DNA from: Synechococcales cyanobacterium PMM_0085
GTDB lineage: Bacteria; Cyanobacteriota; Cyanobacteriia; Elainellales; Elainellaceae
Direction of reading: 5' to 3'
Assembly (NCBI GenBank): GCA_949127705.1
Contig: CASBQJ010000195.1
Location: 1 to 7,710 of the forward strand
DNA: 7,710 nucleotides
Shown: in pieces, positions 5,390 through 7,710 of the stretch
How positions within the stretch are numbered: position 1 is the first letter of the stretch
How the letters are laid out: every line of letters starts with the position of its first letter
Made by a program: the position numbers and the translations under genes
The notes under the pieces: generated by a model
Told to the model about the DNA's origin: nothing
The model's database searches: none
What the model saw: only the letters and a program-made list of their open reading frames with translations

Positions 5390-5716
5390 CTATTTTTTCT
5401 GCGATCGCCCGAACTGTAGATCGTAGACGATGTCTTCTTTCTCAGTTTCAATCGTCAGATCAGATAGCGGATAGGCGATACAGAGCAACGCATAGCCTTG
5501 CTGCTGAAGTTCTGCGCTGACACCCATCCCTTCACGTTGATCGACCGTTCCAGAGAGTACTTGCGCAGCGCAGGTGGTGCAAACCCCGGCTCCACAAGAC
5601 GTTGGCAGCTCCAAACCAGTCGCTTTCGCTGCGGCTAGCACCGTTTGATCGGCGGGGACTGGGATGGTATAAACATTGCCTTGATGGCGAATTTCAGCAG
5701 TATAGGTAGTAGACAT
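5390..5716 (-). CDS. Plant-type [2Fe-2S] ferredoxin with extended C-terminus
   Basis: This 108-aa soluble electron carrier has the plant-type ferredoxin fold. Cluster ligands are C41, C46, C49 and C79 (C-x4-C-x2-C-x29-C) in TSCGAGVCTTCAAQVLSG and LLCIAYP. It differs from the photosynthetic PetF type: the loop is CGAGVC rather than the usual CRAGAC/S, and after the E-KED region near 90-95 the chain continues with IVYDLQFGRSQKK, about 12 residues beyond the usual end. These features suggest an FdC-like specialised ferredoxin rather than the main photosystem I acceptor, but the subclass is inference. The ATG at 5716 gives a normal N-terminus; no Shine-Dalgarno is seen. It is followed on the same strand by the 63-aa and DUF3326 genes, which are its likely operon partners, and preceded by an 11-bp array and a hairpin. 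Confidence 0.93.
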   Translation of the reverse strand: MSTTYTAEIRHQGNVYTIPVPADQTVLAAAKATGLELPTSCGAGVCTTCAAQVLSGTVDQREGMGVSAELQQQGYALLCIAYPLSDLTIETEKEDIVYDLQFGRSQKK

Positions 5717-5732
5717 AGTCAGTCGTTATCAA

Positions 5733-5765
5733 GGTTCTAGGCAGGTTCTAGGCAGGTTCTAGGCA
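5733..5765. repeat. Perfect 11-bp tandem array, 3 copies, upstream of ferredoxin
   Basis: Three identical copies of GGTTCTAGGCA run without any mismatch. On the minus strand the array ends 17 bases before the ferredoxin ATG, so it lies in the leader or promoter region of that gene. Complete identity suggests recent expansion. Confidence 0.97.
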
Positions 5766-5792
5766 ATGGAGTGGGTGGGGGAGGGCTTTGTC

Positions 5793-5838
5793 GAGTGTTG
5801 AGTGTTGAGTTAACCGTCTAACTCAACACTCAACACTC
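5793..5838. repeat. Heptamer-built 20-bp perfect hairpin
   Basis: Each arm is made of the 7-base word GAGTGTT repeated: arm 5793-5812 is GAGTGTTGAGTGTTGAGTTA, the loop ACCGTC is 5813-5818, and arm 5819-5838 is its exact complement. It lies 8 bases beyond the stop of the 62-aa gene and 76 bases or more upstream of the ferredoxin. Heptameric repeats (STRR sequences) are known from cyanobacterial intergenic DNA. There is no T-tract after it on the minus strand, so it is not a classical terminator, although an mRNA-stabilising or attenuating role is possible. Confidence 0.93.
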
Positions 5839-5846
5839 ACTGATTC

Positions 5847-6035
5847 CTAAGAGGCCAACTCACTGTCAGGAAACGTGCGTTTGAAATCATCAATCAAGTC
5901 GTCGAGTTCTTCGAGAGCTTGATTTACATCAATTCGCAGCGTGCCCAAATCGGGTTGTTCTAGCAACCGCACCAGCGAATCTCGCTTGCTCATCAACAGG
6001 AATAGGCGATCGCGCAGAACCTGGGGATCTAACAT
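5847..6035 (-). CDS. 62-aa acidic helical protein, unknown function
   Basis: I cannot name this protein, though its style (short, acidic, helical) is common among conserved cyanobacterial hypotheticals. From the ATG at 6035 it reads LDPQVLRDRLFLLMSKRDSLVRLLEQ (2-27), then DVNQALEELDDLIDDFKRTFP (36-56). These are two amphipathic helices with Leu at heptad-like spacing, so a helical hairpin or small coiled coil is plausible. There is no signal peptide or Cys. A GTG at 6050 in the same frame would add five residues, but the ATG has a GGAG Shine-Dalgarno 9 bases upstream that lies inside that extension, so I prefer the ATG. It is first in the leftward cluster, 130 bases before the ferredoxin start, with a hairpin in between that may separate the two transcripts. 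Confidence 0.75.
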   Translation of the reverse strand: MLDPQVLRDRLFLLMSKRDSLVRLLEQPDLGTLRIDVNQALEELDDLIDDFKRTFPDSELAS

Positions 6036-6042
6036 CAAACAG

Positions 6043-6051
6043 CTCTCCACC
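6043..6051 (-). promoter_or_regulatory. Shine-Dalgarno choosing the ATG start at 6035
   Basis: On the minus strand GGTGGAGAG (6051-6043) holds GGAG 9 bases before the ATG at 6035. It overlaps the competing GTG at 6050, which has nothing similar in front. This decides the start of the 62-aa gene. Confidence 0.6.
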
Positions 6052-6131
6052 GGAATTTGGCACAGGTTTTATCCTACCAAACCCCTTCGTCACTCGGGCT
6101 GGTTTTAGCAGTTGTTTTAAAGGTTGATTGT

Positions 6132-6167
6132 TTGGCCTCTCATTTGACCTCTCAATTGGCCTCTCAT
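6132..6167. repeat. 12-bp tandem array, 3 copies, in a divergent intergenic region
   Basis: The units are TTGGCCTCTCAT, TTGACCTCTCAA and TTGGCCTCTCAT, followed by the partial TGG. They lie between the divergent 62-aa and DUF2854 genes, about 70 bases before the latter. A minus-strand TACAAT box (6197-6192) lies just beyond, with no matching -35, so if it is a -10 the array would fall in the leader of the leftward gene. Confidence 0.92.
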
Positions 6168-6237
6168 TGGACAAACGTCCCAAACCAGCAAATTGTAAGG
6201 AATAATTAAAACGACACTTGTTTGTTGGCGGTTTGCT

Positions 6238-6792
6238 ATGCTTGGTCGAATTTCGTTTGGGTCGGTCGGGTTGGTGGTGGGTGGCATTTTGACAGTCATG
6301 GGATTTGTGGCGTACTTTACGAGCAATGCCACCCTCAATCTGGTAGGTTTTTTCTATGGCATTCCCGTTTTGTTGGGGGGGTTGGCGCTCAAAAATTCGG
6401 AGCTAGAGCCAGTGCCGTTTTCTCCAGCCACCTCGCCAGAAATTTTGGCGTTGCGCGATACCCAGGCTACTGCTACCCAAAACCAGATTCGCAAAGATAT
6501 TACTCGCTACCGCTACGGACAGCCCGCCCATTTAGATAGCTCATTGGACAGTTTAGGGCTTAGCCCCACCGACGACGAGCGCCCGATTTTGCTAACCCTG
6601 CGCGAAGAAAATCGGCAGGGTGCCTACGCCTTGGTGTTGGAATTTGATTCGGAATATGTGCATCTAGATACATGGGAAAAGAAACGCGAGAAGATTGCGG
6701 CTTTCTTTGGCCCTGGGTTGCAGGTAGACGTGAGTCAACCTGCCGTGGAGCGGATTGAGGTGGCGCTGGTAGCCGTTGCTAGTGCTAGTTAG
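6238..6792 (+). CDS. DUF2854 family membrane protein
   Basis: This 184-aa protein fits the uncharacterised DUF2854 family known from cyanobacteria, by memory of the family pattern. Two hydrophobic segments (about 8-28 and 33-51) anchor the N-terminus. They are followed by LKNSELEPVPFSPATSPEIL (51-70), a basic segment RKDITRYRYGQPAHLD (85-100), LGLSPTDDERPIL (106-118) and a soluble C-terminal domain with LEFDS (134-138) and AAFFGPG (154-160). Most of the chain is therefore a soluble domain tethered to a membrane. The ATG at 6238 gives the expected N-terminus; no Shine-Dalgarno is visible. The stop is 18 bases before azlC, so it probably opens a DUF2854-azlC-azlD transcription unit. No function is known to me, and the link to amino-acid export is only by position. 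Confidence 0.88.
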   Translation: MLGRISFGSVGLVVGGILTVMGFVAYFTSNATLNLVGFFYGIPVLLGGLALKNSELEPVPFSPATSPEILALRDTQATATQNQIRKDITRYRYGQPAHLDSSLDSLGLSPTDDERPILLTLREENRQGAYALVLEFDSEYVHLDTWEKKREKIAAFFGPGLQVDVSQPAVERIEVALVAVASAS

Positions 6793-6810
6793 ACGGGTGC
6801 AGGTGGGGCA

Positions 6811-7506
6811 ATGACAGGCGTAATGAATAATTTTTGTAGGGGTGGGCTGCGAGCCTCGGGTATTGTTGTTGGCTTTTTGCCGACGGCGATTAGTTTTGGG
6901 GCGATCGCCATCCAGGCTGGGGTGCCCAATGGGGGGGCGATCGCCATGTCGGTGTGGGTGTTTGCGGGCGCGTCGCAGTTTGCCGCGATCGAAGCCATCC
7001 GCCAGAACTTGCCCTGGCTCAGCATTGTGTTGACCGTGCTGATCATCAACCTGCGGCATATTCCCATGAGCCTTGCCGCCTGCCGCTTGGTTTACAGTCG
7101 GTTTCCTCGGTGGCAGCGCTGGCTACTGGCGCACGGGCTGGTAGACGAAACCTTTGCCCTAGAATTGTCGGAGGAATTGCGCCCCTTTCCCTACTACCTA
7201 GGGATGCACATTGCGTGTTGGGCGTCTTGGGTGGCAGGCACCTGGATCGGCTGTCTGGTGGGGATGCAAATTCCAGACCGCTGGCTGCAATTTGCGCTGC
7301 CGTCTCTGTTTTTATATTTGTTGATTAATGTCATTCAAGGGGTGCAAGGTCGTGCCATTTGGACGGTATTGGCGGCTGGGATTGCGCTAACTCTGGCCAC
7401 CTCAAGGCTCGGATCTACGGGGGTGTTGGTCGCTATTTTGGGTGTGGCGGTGCTGGCAACGGTCTTGTTGGAACAACCCGATACAGCCGGGAAGGTCAAA
7501 GAATGA
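6811..7506 (+). CDS. azlC: AzlC-family branched-chain amino-acid exporter, large subunit
   Basis: This 231-aa integral membrane protein belongs to the AzlC family, whose members work with a small AzlD partner to export branched-chain amino acids or their analogues. Typical parts are FLPTAISFGAIAIQAGV (22-38), MSVWVFAGASQFAAIEAI (46-63), INLRHIPMSLA (79-89), HGLVDETFAL (108-117) and FALPSLFLYLL (161-171). Hydrophobic stretches lie at about 16-36, 43-63, 68-92, 133-153, 160-176 and 184-220. The ATG at 6811 lies 18 bases after the DUF2854 stop, with an AGGTGGGG stretch just upstream at a rather short spacing; ATG 6823 is a possible alternative. The stop overlaps the azlD start as ATGA. Substrate in this organism is inferred from the family; LeuCD at the other end of the window makes leucine export a reasonable idea. 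Confidence 0.92.
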   Translation: MTGVMNNFCRGGLRASGIVVGFLPTAISFGAIAIQAGVPNGGAIAMSVWVFAGASQFAAIEAIRQNLPWLSIVLTVLIINLRHIPMSLAACRLVYSRFPRWQRWLLAHGLVDETFALELSEELRPFPYYLGMHIACWASWVAGTWIGCLVGMQIPDRWLQFALPSLFLYLLINVIQGVQGRAIWTVLAAGIALTLATSRLGSTGVLVAILGVAVLATVLLEQPDTAGKVKE

Positions 7507-7710
7507 ATTTCTGGTGGATGGTGTTTTTGGCAGGAATCGGCACCTATTTGATGCGCAGTGTGGGCGTGTGGCTGCCGCCGCAGTGGGTGCCCTCTCGCTG
7601 GCTGGCGTTTTTACCACTGGCGGTAATTTTGGTGATGGCAGTTAGCAGTTTGGCTAGTTTTATCGGAGCCGATCGAGAAACCTGGGGAATGGCGATCGCC
7701 ACTGTTGCCG
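7503..7710 (+). CDS. azlD: AzlD-family small subunit of branched-chain amino-acid exporter (partial)
   Basis: The gene begins at ATG 7503, overlapping the azlC TGA (7504-7506), and runs past the window end, so 69 complete codons are visible. The start NFWWMVFLAGIGTYLMRSVGVWL (2-23) has the GxGTYLxR pattern of AzlD. A second hydrophobic helix follows at about 33-54 (WLAFLPLAVILVMAVSSLAS), and a third begins near 61. AzlD proteins are about 100 aa with three or four helices, so roughly a third is missing. The four-base overlap points to translational coupling and a one-to-one complex with AzlC. The family assignment rests on position plus this motif. Confidence 0.88.
   Translation, partial: MNFWWMVFLAGIGTYLMRSVGVWLPPQWVPSRWLAFLPLAVILVMAVSSLASFIGADRETWGMAIATVA

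Noticed and set aside
5793..5838. Intrinsic terminator of the 62-aa gene
   Set aside because: The minus strand continues into a purine- and C-rich stretch, not a T-tract.
6192..6197. Minus-strand -10 box TACAAT for the 62-aa gene
   Set aside because: It matches the consensus in 5 of 6 bases, but no -35 element stands at 16-18 bases, so it is not listed as a promoter.
5929..6539. Other open frames overlapping the 62-aa and DUF2854 genes
   Set aside because: They cross the 12-bp array and both neighbouring genes in other frames, and have no family features.
7402..7645. Alternative frames over the azlC/azlD junction
   Set aside because: The ATGA-coupled azlD frame beginning at 7503 has the GIGTYLMR motif and explains the region better.

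Overview
The window is cyanobacterial chromosome. The octamer GCGATCGC (HIP1) occurs 16 times in 7.7 kb, against well under one expected by chance. The gene families fit: a TatC with a cyanobacterial-style N-terminus, a DUF3326 protein, a DUF2854 protein and a plant-type [2Fe-2S] ferredoxin. Base composition is moderately GC-rich. A filamentous Leptolyngbya-like lineage is my guess, not a demonstrated placement. There is no prophage, transposase, CRISPR array, tRNA or rRNA.

Layout. Bases 1-1756 (+) hold the 3' end of leuC, a short-chain dehydrogenase/reductase (SDR) and leuD, probably co-transcribed; leuC and leuD are the two subunits of isopropylmalate isomerase. A 21-bp palindrome separates leuD from the convergent tatC (1824-2654, -). 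A 297-bp non-coding stretch with a possible tatC promoter leads to an unrecognised 71-codon gene (2952-3167, +), which ends at a strong intrinsic terminator (3186-3223). Bases 3296-6035 (-) form a cluster, read from right to left: a 62-aa acidic helical protein, a [2Fe-2S] ferredoxin, a 63-aa unknown protein, a DUF3326 protein and a GTG-started CPBP intramembrane protease. From 6238 rightwards (+) come a DUF2854 membrane protein, azlC, and the start of azlD, which overlaps azlC by ATGA and runs off the window.

Two metabolic themes can be supported: leucine synthesis (leuCD) and branched-chain amino-acid export (azlCD) at the two ends. The middle holds a compact set of genes of unknown function built around a ferredoxin (ferredoxin, 63-aa protein, DUF3326).

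The most striking signal is not a gene. Six short tandem arrays with units of exactly 11 or 12 bp and 3 to 6 copies lie at 1081-1128, 3276-3308, 4288-4347, 5320-5385, 5733-5765 and 6132-6167. Their unit sequences are unrelated, so they look locally generated rather than copies of one dispersed repeat. Five sit at gene boundaries; one lies inside the DUF3326 gene and stays in frame. Three palindromic elements also mark gene ends: 1758-1802, 3233-3275 and a heptamer-built hairpin at 5793-5838.
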